The notes: a model not told the origin generated them from the letters alone. A stretch of DNA of 11,908 bases from Limnoglobus sp. (GCA_025353985.1 JANXNT010001110.1:1-11908), one strand, 5' to 3'. Numbered from the stretch's first letter, positions 1 through 6,815 are shown. Numbers and translations: made by a program.

Positions 1-129
1 GAAGCCGACACGAAGATGCTACAAGAGCACTTTTGCGTGAATCCGCCGCGCAAGCTGGAGGCTAAAGCGGGTGCGGGTCACGTCTACTACGAGTTCGAGC
101 GCAAACCGGCGACGATTCCGAAGCCGTAA
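1..129 (+). CDS. C-terminal end of an unidentified protein (partial)
   Basis: An open frame runs from the window edge to a TAA at 127-129 and gives 42 residues, ending in a basic, proline-containing tail (VYYEFERKPATIPKP). The start lies outside the window. The tail matches no family I recognise. It lies on the same strand as the ParB-like gene, about 90 bases upstream of that gene's preferred start, so the two could belong to one unit, although a TTGACA box between them suggests a separate promoter. Codon use (GCG, CCG, GAG, AAG) fits coding DNA. Function unknown. Confidence 0.6.
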   Translation, partial: EADTKMLQEHFCVNPPRKLEAKAGAGHVYYEFERKPATIPKP

Positions 130-150
130 ATGGTAACCGGATACCGTTTC

Positions 151-183
151 CGTTTGACAAACGCAATCCCCGATGAATAGATA
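151..183 (+). promoter_or_regulatory. Possible sigma-70 type promoter for the ParB-like gene
   Basis: A perfect TTGACA lies at 154-159 inside a small palindrome (CGTTT at 151-155, AAACG at 159-163). The best -10 candidate is TAGATA at 178-183 with an 18-base spacer, which matches TATAAT poorly. If real, transcription would begin near 190, past the ATG at 173, which would favour the GTG start at 221. Only the -35 box is convincing. Confidence 0.3.
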
Positions 184-207
184 CGTCCGTACACTATTTG
201 CGCGTCC

Positions 208-212
208 GGGAG
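208..212 (+). promoter_or_regulatory. Ribosome binding site GGGAG that decides the ParB-like start
   Basis: GGGAG lies 8 bases before a GTG at 221. The in-frame ATG at 173 has no purine-rich site upstream. This supports starting the ParB-like protein at 221. Confidence 0.5.
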
Positions 213-220
213 ATTGCACC

Positions 221-778
221 GTGGTTCCGTTAGAAGTCCGATTGCTCCCGATCGACGACGTGAAGCCCGCCCCGTACAACCCGCGGCGTGCGCTGTCGCC
301 ATCGTCGCCGGGATATCGCAAGCTGATGCGGAGCCTGACCGAATTCGGGTTGGTCGAACCGCTCGTCTGGAACGAGCTGAGCGGGCAGATCGTCGGCGGG
401 CATATGCGCTACAAAATCCTGTGCGTGTTGGGTCACACGCACGTGCCGGTGTCGGTCGTTCGCCTGAGTCCGTCACGAGAAAAGGCGTTGAACATCGTGC
501 TGAACAACCGCGAAGCCCAAGGCCGGTACGATCCCGCCAAACTGTCCGAGATTCTGATCGAACTGCAAGCCATCGGTGAACTCGACAACACCGGTTTCGA
601 TGCGAGCCTCTTGCGGAACCTGACGCTCGATGCCGTCGAAGGCACACCGAGCGAAACAACAACCGTTGCGTACGAAGTGACGCTGACAATCCCAAAATCG
701 CAATATGCCGAAGTCGCGCCCGCACTCGACGACCTGATCCGCACGCACGATTTAGTCTCGCACACACGCGGCGGGTGA
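221..778 (+). CDS. Stand-alone ParB-like (ParB/Srx fold) domain protein
   Basis: About 185 residues from the GTG at 221; an in-frame ATG at 173 would add 16. Residues 5-100 show the ParB N-terminal fold: an IDDVKPAPYNPR segment, then SLTEFGLVEPLVW, the diagnostic GGHMR (59-63) and LNNREAQGRYDPAKLSEIL. In this superfamily the GGHxR region binds nucleotide or phosphate. The layout, including a later NTGFD segment, is that of ParB-like domains fused to or encoded beside DNA methyltransferases in phages and plasmids, not of chromosomal ParB. There is no helix-turn-helix or dimerisation domain as in true ParB, and no methyltransferase motif. Residues 145-185 may form a small strand-helix tail. I infer a DNA-processing role linked to a mobile element; the real partner may lie upstream of the window. 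The family is clear, the function is not. Confidence 0.75.
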   Translation: MVPLEVRLLPIDDVKPAPYNPRRALSPSSPGYRKLMRSLTEFGLVEPLVWNELSGQIVGGHMRYKILCVLGHTHVPVSVVRLSPSREKALNIVLNNREAQGRYDPAKLSEILIELQAIGELDNTGFDASLLRNLTLDAVEGTPSETTTVAYEVTLTIPKSQYAEVAPALDDLIRTHDLVSHTRGG

Positions 779-802
779 GGAGTGTTCCTCAAGCCACGAC
801 TT

Positions 803-883
803 TTAACCGCAGAGTTCGCAAAGAACGCAGAGGTAATCGTTATGAATTCTGTTCTCCGCGTCCTCTGCGCCCTCCGCGGTTAA
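803..883. repeat. Imperfect 30-bp inverted repeat built of 9-nt periodic CGCRRAG units
   Basis: Arms at 803-832 and 854-883 match as inverted repeats at 24 of 30 positions, with a 21-base spacer. Each arm begins with TTAACCGC (read inward) and is built of CGCAGAG-like heptamers spaced every 9 bases (808, 817, 826 in the left arm). Four of the six differences are A versus G, so they become G-U pairs only in minus-strand RNA. The element lies just after the ParB-like stop, and its right arm contains the stop codon of the presumed decayed minus-strand gene. It is therefore placed like a shared terminator between convergent genes, although no T-run follows. Confidence 0.7.
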
Positions 884-1328
884 TGTTTTGTTTTCGACTC
901 CTTTCCAAACGGTAGAAATTCGCTTATCGCGTCGGGTGTCATTTTATCGTCTTGCTCATTCGCATAATTATCCCACAAAAAAAGCAAGATCGAACTGAAG
1001 TCACTTTTCCAAGTTGGAACGAGTTGTGGCGCAAACAGACAGTTTGAGCGATGGTACTTCGACAACGAGTCGATTATCGTCGCTTTTAGGCTCAAGCACG
1101 AGTGGCGGATCGATCTCATACTGCCTGTCGTCATCGATAACGACGGCGATCACAAGTGGCGAAAGATCGTGCGGAACGACCCCCCCTCTCATCAATGACT
1201 GCTGTGCCATGACCATCGGCATTGATCGGATTCATTTTCGTGCAACTCTTCGAGGGCCAACGATGTCTGAGATCGTAATGTACTTCTCGCAGAATGAATC
1301 GGGTTAGTTCAATCCCAAATTGTCCCAA
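880..1328 (-). pseudogene. Probable decayed minus-strand gene with two frameshifts
   Basis: No single intact gene fills this stretch. Three minus-strand open frames lie in order and join into one protein-like sequence: 1328 to about 1187 (contains NADGHGTAVIDERGG), then about 1186 to 1032 (VVPHDLSPLVIAVVIDDD, then EPKSDDNRLVVEVPS), then about 1032 to 880 (APQLVPTWKSDFSS, then LLFLWDNYANEQ, ending KESKTKH). The first junction is a run of seven G on the minus strand (1180-1186 on plus), a classic slip site or sequencing-error site; the second is near 1032. I do not recognise the family. A competing reading is a plus-strand frame open from 968 to 1198 with a protein-like stretch (FERWYFDNESIIVAFRLKH) but no good start. 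Either way this looks like a broken gene. Confidence 0.35.
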
Positions 1329-1372
1329 CAGAACTCCGGCTGAAACGTTTAGAGGTCGCCACCCGGAGAAGA

Positions 1373-3082
1373 ATGATGTCCGTATTTGTCATGTGCGCAG
1401 CCACGGTGCTGTTTTTCAGCGACATGGATACCCGTATGAAGGCAGAGCCGAAGTCGGCGGCCGAGTTCTACGCTGTTTACAAACGCTACAACCTCTGGCT
1501 GCCACCGAAAAACGCGAAGCTGATTCGATGGGTTGATACCGAACAAAAGTTGGTGAACCTGGACATTCTCGTTCGCGTTAAATCCAATACAGAACCTGCT
1601 ATCATACACACTCGTTATACCGAATACAGTGAATACCGCGAATCGCGGCTGACGGTCGTTTCGCCTACCATTTCCGCGATCGAAGGAATCGAGTACACCG
1701 CTGAGAATTGGCTGGCTCTGGCAGCATGGTCGCATCATCTCGGCTGGACGGATCTCGCAGCAGAGGCTTTTCTTCGTGGAAAGAAATGTACGGGTAGTGG
1801 TCAAAATCCCGATGAGGTAACGGGCAACCCATGTCATACACTCTCGATTGTGCGAAGAATGGCATGGAGGCAATATACATACTCGTTGGTCGAAATCGAT
1901 ACAGACCGATCGAATGCTTTCACCTACATGAAACTGATATGCGATGACGACTGGCATTATCAGGTACGCGATTCCGACCTACTCGTGGATCTCAGACGGA
2001 CATTACACAAGACGAAAGCGGATCTTGAAGGGATCGAAGGAAACATTACCAAACTTTGCGATGAAGACTCGAACTTGTTATGGCACGCAGATCTGGCCGC
2101 AACACCGACCGCGTACGATAAAATTTGTCATTTGGGATTCGATGCGGTTCCTTTCTTGATCGCTCACCTGAACGACACGCGATTAACGAGAAGTACCGTG
2201 ACGAATAGTTTCGGCGATGGGGTATTGATCGAAACAGTCGGAGGAATTTGCGGTCAAATTCTCAGTGAAATATCCAATTCGGAATATCTGCCGGAATCCG
2301 AAGCCAAGCTGTTAGAACGACAGCGTTTGGCCACGTTGTGGCTTGAGAAAGCAAAGAAGATTGGCGAGGAGAAATGGGCGAGTACCTACGCCGTACACAT
2401 GCGAACGAACAATCCCACATTGCTGCGATTGTTGGCGGCCAAGTACCCCAAACGGCTGATCGTAATTTATCGGAATTCGCTGAAGAACAAGCCCGAATTG
2501 CGCTGCCAAATTTCTATTGCGCTCGTTCATGCGAATTTGTCGGTTGCGACAAAAATCGATTGGCTTCTCGAAGGTGCGTATCATCCACAGAAGATTCATC
2601 GCCTGAATGCGATTACTTGCCTGGAAGTTCTAGACAAAACAAACTTTACACGAGCATTGACTCGACACTTCATACACCTTGTCGACGAGTGTCAAACGAA
2701 TGAAGAACTCGAACTTTCGAACGTAGAAGCCGATTCGGTCATGAAGTCGGACGACAGTAAGTGTTGGGACGCTTTCATCCGACGTTTGAAGACCGCATCG
2801 CCTTCCAGTCGGGTATCTGCACTGCGTTCTCTAGCAGTCTATCGCCCGTTCGAACTCGCACGATACGTACAACACTTTCGTGCGTTGGAACACTTTTGGC
2901 ACGATCAGTCGAGTGCCGCAAAGAATTTTGCAGTCTGTGATTCCGTAACGATGCTGTTTGCGGAGATACTGGGTATCGATGTGCCCTCGAAAACGGATCG
3001 ATCGCCCGAGGAATGGACGACGATACGCCATCGGGTTCGTACTGCGTGGTCGGCGTACAAGAATCGCATCGCGGGGGGTTGA
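1373..3082 (+). CDS. Large HEAT-like repeat protein with hydrophobic N-terminus, function unknown
   Basis: 569 residues. GGAG at 1365-1368 is 4 bases before the ATG at 1373 and 7 before the adjacent in-frame ATG at 1376, so 1376 may be the real start. Residues 2-16 (SVFVMCAATVLFF) are hydrophobic and could be a short signal peptide or membrane anchor, though there is no basic n-region. Residues about 110-138 look like one TPR-type helical pair (ENWLALAAWSHHLGWTDLAAEAF). Residues 240-300 carry a HEAT-like unit (YDKICHLGFDAVPFLIAHLN followed by DTRLTR), and 375-490 look like further helical repeats. The phrase 'LGFDAVPFLIxHLxDxRLTR' and a WLEKAKKIGEE segment (323-333) recall a paralogous family I associate with Gemmata-type genomes; this is memory, not a search. 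No catalytic motif is visible. The codons look more AT-rich than those of dnaK or pheA, which may mean recent acquisition. The stop overlaps the -35 box of the tRNA promoter. Confidence 0.75.
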   Translation: MMSVFVMCAATVLFFSDMDTRMKAEPKSAAEFYAVYKRYNLWLPPKNAKLIRWVDTEQKLVNLDILVRVKSNTEPAIIHTRYTEYSEYRESRLTVVSPTISAIEGIEYTAENWLALAAWSHHLGWTDLAAEAFLRGKKCTGSGQNPDEVTGNPCHTLSIVRRMAWRQYTYSLVEIDTDRSNAFTYMKLICDDDWHYQVRDSDLLVDLRRTLHKTKADLEGIEGNITKLCDEDSNLLWHADLAATPTAYDKICHLGFDAVPFLIAHLNDTRLTRSTVTNSFGDGVLIETVGGICGQILSEISNSEYLPESEAKLLERQRLATLWLEKAKKIGEEKWASTYAVHMRTNNPTLLRLLAAKYPKRLIVIYRNSLKNKPELRCQISIALVHANLSVATKIDWLLEGAYHPQKIHRLNAITCLEVLDKTNFTRALTRHFIHLVDECQTNEELELSNVEADSVMKSDDSKCWDAFIRRLKTASPSSRVSALRSLAVYRPFELARYVQHFRALEHFWHDQSSAAKNFAVCDSVTMLFAEILGIDVPSKTDRSPEEWTTIRHRVRTAWSAYKNRIAGG

Positions 3083-3106
3083 AAATTTCCCTACTCACGT
3101 CATAAT
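3079..3106 (+). promoter_or_regulatory. Promoter of tRNA-Leu
   Basis: TTGAAA at 3079-3084 (5 of 6 to TTGACA) and CATAAT at 3101-3106 (5 of 6 to TATAAT) are 16 bases apart. The predicted start lies only a few bases before the tRNA 5' end at 3117. The -35 box overlaps the TGA stop of the upstream gene. Confidence 0.65.
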
Positions 3107-3116
3107 CTACTTACGA

Positions 3117-3200
3117 GCCGGAGTGGTGAAATTGGCAGACACGCCAGCTTGAGGGGCTGGTTCTCGCAAGAGAGTGCAGGTTCAAGTCCTGTCTCCGGCA
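3117..3200 (+). tRNA. tRNA-Leu (anticodon GAG)
   Basis: An 84-base type II tRNA. The acceptor stem GCCGGAG (3117-3123) pairs perfectly with CTCCGGC (3193-3199), and the discriminator is A3200. The anticodon stem CCAGC/GCTGG encloses TTGAGGG with anticodon GAG at 3151-3153, reading CUC and CUU leucine codons. A long variable arm (TCTC-GCAA-GAGA) marks the leucine/serine class, and the A discriminator and GAG anticodon fix leucine. The T arm is GCAGG-TTCAAGT-CCTGT. The 3' CCA is not encoded (TTT follows), so it must be added by tRNA nucleotidyltransferase. The gene has its own promoter and terminator and stands alone. Confidence 0.95.
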
Positions 3201-3203
3201 TTT

Positions 3204-3235
3204 AAACCCGTTGCGGTACGCAACGGGTTTTTCGT
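3204..3235 (+). terminator. Rho-independent terminator after tRNA-Leu
   Basis: A perfect 12-bp stem, AAACCCGTTGCG (3204-3215) against CGCAACGGGTTT (3219-3230), has a 3-base loop GTA and runs straight into more T on the plus strand. Five bases after it lies the stop codon of convergent ogt (3236-3238), so the same hairpin could slow transcription from that side too, but without a T-run in that direction. Confidence 0.85.
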
Positions 3236-3739
3236 TTAACGGTACCGTGGCACGTCCTCGCGTTTTAGCAATTCCGCTTTTCGCTCGATGCCCCAACGAT
3301 AGCCCGATAGCGTCTCGTCGGTTCGCACGATGCGATGGCACGGGATGACAATCGCGATCTTGTTGGCGGCACACGCTGCGGCCACCGCGCGTGCGGCTTT
3401 CGGCTTCCCGATCCGCTTGGCGATATCGGTGTAGCTGGCGGTGGTGCCGGGCGGGATTTGCCGGAGTGCGTTCCAAACGAGAATTTGGAACGCGGTGCCA
3501 CGGACATCGAGTGGCAGTGGGCAATCGACGGCGGGCCGCTCGACCAGCGCGATCGCGGCGGTCACCCATTTTGCGAACGTCGCATCGCCGCTGACGATGT
3601 CGGTTTTCGGGAAGCGATTCGGCAATTCACGCGCCAGGGCATCTGGATCGTCGCCGAGGAAAATCGCGCACATTCCCGCATCGGATGCCGCAACCAACAC
3701 CGAACCGAGCGAGCTATCGCCGACGGCAAAGCGAATCAT
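3236..3739 (-). CDS. ogt: Methylated-DNA--[protein]-cysteine S-methyltransferase (O6-alkylguanine repair)
   Basis: A 167-residue protein that moves the alkyl group from O6-alkylguanine (or O4-alkylthymine) in DNA to its own cysteine, a one-use suicide repair reaction in the cytoplasm. The active-site motif IPCHRIVR puts the acceptor at Cys134. The preceding NKIAIV with Asn126 is the conserved hinge, and the helix AARAVAAACAANK carries Arg118, the base-flipping arginine. Residues 1-75 are the N-terminal ribonuclease-like domain and 80-167 the winged-helix catalytic domain, including the SGYRWGIERK segment. Length fits stand-alone Ogt; there is no Ada regulatory domain. The ATG at 3739 lies 5 bases after the cupin stop, and GGTGA overlapping that stop can serve as ribosome site. 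A GTG at 3748 would overlap the stop by 4 bases and add three residues. Frame extension further upstream is shadow of the cupin gene. Translational coupling to the cupin gene is likely. Confidence 0.93.
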   Translation of the reverse strand: MIRFAVGDSSLGSVLVAASDAGMCAIFLGDDPDALARELPNRFPKTDIVSGDATFAKWVTAAIALVERPAVDCPLPLDVRGTAFQILVWNALRQIPPGTTASYTDIAKRIGKPKAARAVAAACAANKIAIVIPCHRIVRTDETLSGYRWGIERKAELLKREDVPRYR

Positions 3740-3744
3740 TCTTT

Positions 3745-4494
3745 TCACCCGTACTTCTTGTGGCACAATGCGGAGGTCATTTTTGCGGCTTTCACTAGCC
3801 CGCCGCTTAGCTTTTCGCCATCGGGGTCGACGTACAATCGGCCGCTGTTGCCGTCGATTTTTGGGTCGTAGCCGGTCACGTGGACGTTGAAAATGTATGC
3901 AGTTTCGGACTTGGCTTCGAACCAGTGGATGTTGTCTTTGTGATCCGAAATCGTCGAGAGATCGCCAGCCTTGAACGCGCGATCGATCGTTGGCTTGATG
4001 ATGAAATGCTCGGCGTGCGTTTCGACGCGGTCGTAGTGTCGGCCGTGCCATTCGCCCTTCAGAACGATGAAGCCCGTACACATATTCGAGTGGCCGTGCG
4101 GCACGATCGAGCGGCCCTTTTTGCAGCCGAAAATCTGCCGGCCGAACCGCACTTCGGGCAATCCCTCGACCGTGCTGAGATCGATCCCGAGGCTGGCGGC
4201 CCCGTTGTCGGGGAGCTTCGATTTCTTTTCGATGTCGTCGAGTTTCACGAATGTGGAGAGCGTTTTGAGATCGACCCGTTTGTAAAGCTCTTCCATTTTC
4301 GTCTGAAATTCGAGGTCGGTCAGCTTGCGGCCCCGCAGATCGTTCGTCATCGCGACGAGATCTTTGAGCCAGTCGCCGATGGTCGGCTTGACGTTATCTG
4401 CGAGCAAGTCGCGCGACCAGAGCGTTTCAATGAGACCGTAGGCGACGAGCGAACCGAGGATTTGCGAGCCGAACTCGCGACGCGACGATGACAT
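3745..4494 (-). CDS. Tat-exported cupin resembling thiol dioxygenases
   Basis: 249 residues. The N-terminus MSSSRREFGSQILGSLVAYG has a twin-arginine motif (SRREFG) and a modest hydrophobic stretch, so export by Tat as a folded, probably metal-loaded protein is inferred. Residues 120-215 form a cupin: VPHGHSNM (His133, His135), then TGFIVLKGEWHGRHYD, then DNIHWFEA (His190) and AYIFNVHVTGYDP. This H-x-H ... H order with 'NIHWF' and the closing 'GYDP' resembles the 2-aminoethanethiol/plant-cysteine dioxygenase group, where three His bind Fe(II) and O2 oxidises a thiol to a sulfinate. The substrate cannot be read from sequence. Residues 40-95 are helical and unassigned. It lies just upstream of ogt with a 5-base gap, forming a two-gene unit. 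No strong ribosome site is visible. A structural or non-enzymatic cupin remains possible. Confidence 0.75.
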   Translation of the reverse strand: MSSSRREFGSQILGSLVAYGLIETLWSRDLLADNVKPTIGDWLKDLVAMTNDLRGRKLTDLEFQTKMEELYKRVDLKTLSTFVKLDDIEKKSKLPDNGAASLGIDLSTVEGLPEVRFGRQIFGCKKGRSIVPHGHSNMCTGFIVLKGEWHGRHYDRVETHAEHFIIKPTIDRAFKAGDLSTISDHKDNIHWFEAKSETAYIFNVHVTGYDPKIDGNSGRLYVDPDGEKLSGGLVKAAKMTSALCHKKYG

Positions 4495-4575
4495 GGTTGC
4501 GGTACCCGAAAGTGAGGGAGGAATCGAATGCCCTCAGAGTATCCGCGATGGGCGAGTTACGATAGCAGAAAATGG

Positions 4576-4607
4576 AAAAAGCCCACGGACAATCGTCCGT
4601 GGGCTTT
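4576..4607 (-). terminator. Rho-independent terminator of dnaK
   Basis: A perfect 13-bp stem (4578-4590 against 4595-4607) with loop AATC. On the minus strand the stem ends GGGCTTT and continues TT, giving the T-run after the hairpin. It lies about 20 bases past the dnaK stop. A partial third copy of GTGGGCTTTC follows at 4611-4620. It separates dnaK from the cupin-ogt pair. Confidence 0.85.
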
Positions 4608-4627
4608 CATGTGGGCTTTCGGAGTAC

Positions 4628-6571
4628 TTACTTCTTCACTTCGTACTCGGCGTCGATGACATCGTCGCCGTCTTTCTTTTCCTGCGTGCTCGGCGTCGGG
4701 CTGCCGGGGGTGCCGGTGTTCTTGTACATGTGCGCGGCCATCGCTTGCGAGGCGGTATCGAGTTCGTCGATGGCGGTGCGAATTGCGGCCGGGTCGGTGC
4801 CATCCTTCAGCGATTGCACCTTCTCCATCGCCTTCACGATCGGCGCTTTGTCCGCTTCGGTAATCTTGTCGCCGGCTTCCTTGAACAGTTTTTCCAGTTG
4901 GAAAATCTTCTGCTCGGCTTCGTTCTTCACCTCGGCCACGGCTCGCTTGCCCTTGTCGTCGTCGGCGTGCAGTTCGGCATCACGACGCATCTTCTCGATC
5001 TCGTCTTTGTCCATCCCGCTCGCGTTCGTGATGCGGATCTGGTTTTCCTTGCCCGTGCCTTTATCCTTCGCGGACACGTTCAAGATGCCGTTGGCGTCGA
5101 TGTCGAATGTCACTTCGATTTGTGGGCTACCACGGGGGGCGGCGGCGATGCCATCGAGGTGGAACTCGCCGATCTTTTTGTTGTCGCGGCTCATCGGGCG
5201 CTCGCCCTGATAGACTTCCACCAGTACCGATGGCTGGCTGTCGGCGGCGGTCGAATAGACCTTCTGTTCCTTCTTCGGAATCGTCGTGTTCTTCGAAATA
5301 ATCACGTCCATGATCCCGCCGAGCGTCTCAATACCCAGCGAAAGTGGCGTGACGTCCAGCAAAAGCAATTCGGACTTGCTGCCGAGCAACAACTGCGCAC
5401 CCTGGATTGCGGCACCGATCGCCACGACTTCATCGGGGTTCACGCCGCGGTGGCCTTCTTTGCCGAAAATCTCTTTCACGAGTTGCTGAACCCGTGGCAT
5501 CCGCGTCATCCCGCCGACCATGACGATCTCGTCGATTTGGCTCGGTTTCAAGCTCGCATCGCTCAGCGCGGTCAGCACTGGCTTCTTGCAACGCTCGATG
5601 AGATGCTCGACCATGCCTTCGAACTGCGAACGGCTGACCGACAGCATCAGGTGCTTCGGCCCCGTCGCGTCGGCGGTGATAAACGGCAAGTTAATGTCCG
5701 TGTTCGGCTGCTGCGACAAATCTTTCTTCGCGCGTTCGGCGGCTTCCTTTAGGCGCTGAAGTGCCATCTGATCTTTCCGCAGATCGATGCCGTTTTCCTT
5801 CTGGAACGCCGACGCGATGTAATCGATCAACACCTGGTCGAAGTCGTCGCCACCGAGGTGCGTATCGCCGTTGGTCGAACGAACCTGAAACACGCCGTCT
5901 TCGCCGACTTCGAGAACGGACACATCGAAGGTACCGCCACCGAGGTCGAACACTGCGATCTTTTCGTCTTTCTTTTTGTCCATCGCGTATGCCAGCGATG
6001 CCGCCGTTGGCTCGTTGATAATCCGCATCCGCTGCTTGTTCTTTTTGCCCGTCTTCGGGTCTTCGATTTCCCATTCGGTGTCGAACCCGGCGATGGCGGC
6101 GGAGTCGATCGTCGCTTGACGCTGCGAGTCGTTGAAGTACGCGGGCACCGTAATCACGGCCTTGCGGACGGTGTGCCCGAGGTACGCCTCGGCGGCTTCC
6201 TTCAACTTGCGAAGGATCATCGCCGAAATTTCGGGTGGCGTGTGGTTCTTCGAGTCGATTTCGACCTTCACGAGTTCGTCTTTACCGCCAACGATCTTGT
6301 ACGGGACGAGTTTCTCTTCCGATTCGACTTCGTAGTGGCGTCGGCCCATGAACCGCTTGATCGAATAAATCGTGCGGGCGGGGTTGGTGATCGCCTGTCG
6401 TTTCGCCGGGTCGCCGACGAGACGATTGCCGTCTTTGGCGAACGCTACCACGCTGGGTGTGATGCGGTTGCCTTCTTGGTTCGCAATGACTTTCGCTTCG
6501 TTACCTTCCATAACAGCGACGACGGAGTTCGTCGTGCCGAGGTCGATCCCGATAATTTTTTCTTCCGCCAT
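4628..6571 (-). CDS. dnaK: Hsp70 chaperone DnaK
   Basis: 647 residues, full length. This ATP-dependent cytoplasmic chaperone binds exposed hydrophobic segments of unfolded proteins and cycles with DnaJ and GrpE, neither of which is in the window. Seen in order: phosphate loop IGIDLGTTNS (7-16), VPAYFND with the Pro143/Arg151 switch pair, RIINEPTAAS (183-192), DLGGGTFD (209-216), VGGMTRMP (352-359), linker LLLLDVTPLS (402-411), substrate-binding beta domain to about 510, helical lid, and a Gly/Pro/Ser/Thr-rich spacer before the conserved end DGDDVIDAEYEVKK. Compared with E. coli DnaK there are 16 extra residues (within 164-182, mostly charged) just before RIINEPT. GGAG at 6584-6581 is 9 bases before the ATG. 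No CIRCE (TTAGCACTC inverted repeat) or HAIR element is seen upstream; a sigma-70-like promoter candidate is at 6727-6754. The large plus-strand frames across this gene are shadows. Confidence 0.98.
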   Translation of the reverse strand: MAEEKIIGIDLGTTNSVVAVMEGNEAKVIANQEGNRITPSVVAFAKDGNRLVGDPAKRQAITNPARTIYSIKRFMGRRHYEVESEEKLVPYKIVGGKDELVKVEIDSKNHTPPEISAMILRKLKEAAEAYLGHTVRKAVITVPAYFNDSQRQATIDSAAIAGFDTEWEIEDPKTGKKNKQRMRIINEPTAASLAYAMDKKKDEKIAVFDLGGGTFDVSVLEVGEDGVFQVRSTNGDTHLGGDDFDQVLIDYIASAFQKENGIDLRKDQMALQRLKEAAERAKKDLSQQPNTDINLPFITADATGPKHLMLSVSRSQFEGMVEHLIERCKKPVLTALSDASLKPSQIDEIVMVGGMTRMPRVQQLVKEIFGKEGHRGVNPDEVVAIGAAIQGAQLLLGSKSELLLLDVTPLSLGIETLGGIMDVIISKNTTIPKKEQKVYSTAADSQPSVLVEVYQGERPMSRDNKKIGEFHLDGIAAAPRGSPQIEVTFDIDANGILNVSAKDKGTGKENQIRITNASGMDKDEIEKMRRDAELHADDDKGKRAVAEVKNEAEQKIFQLEKLFKEAGDKITEADKAPIVKAMEKVQSLKDGTDPAAIRTAIDELDTASQAMAAHMYKNTGTPGSPTPSTQEKKDGDDVIDAEYEVKK

Positions 6572-6726
6572 CTGATGGTTCTCCGTGAGAATGGCAAATC
6601 GGCCATTCGGTTGATGTTAGTGTCTGGTGAACTGAGCAATTCGCGATTTTTAGCCAACGGACTAAGTGCAAAAGCAATGCCAACTGCAATCCGCCGACTT
6701 CGATATTCCGTAACTGCATTGCCAAT

Positions 6727-6754
6727 AATATATTAAGCCAAACCCATTCTGCAA
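6727..6754 (-). promoter_or_regulatory. Candidate dnaK promoter
   Basis: On the minus strand TTGCAG (6754-6749) and TATATT (6732-6727) are 16 bases apart. The -10 matches 5 of 6, the -35 only 3 of 6. The box lies in an AT-rich palindrome (TAATATATTA), about 155 bases before the dnaK start, leaving a long leader. Confidence 0.35.
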
Positions 6755-6815
6755 AAGCGACCGCAATTTCGCTGCGATTCCCGTCCTCACTGCCAGTTTG
6801 GCACATGGTATTCAA

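Noticed and set aside
3740..4081. N-terminal extension of the ogt frame to 281 residues
   Set aside because: The added 114 residues are Arg-rich shadow of the cupin gene; the Ogt fold starts at MIRFAVG.
3880..4491. 203-codon plus-strand open frame
   Set aside because: Antisense to the Tat-cupin gene, which has a recognisable leader and metal-site motif.
4493..5752. 419-codon plus-strand open frame
   Set aside because: It is antisense to dnaK. Its Leu/Val/His/Phe-rich composition is that of a mirrored GC-rich gene, and dnaK on the other strand is unmistakable.
5858..6736. 292-codon plus-strand open frame
   Set aside because: Antisense shadow of the dnaK N-terminal half; Arg/Phe/Val-rich with no domain.
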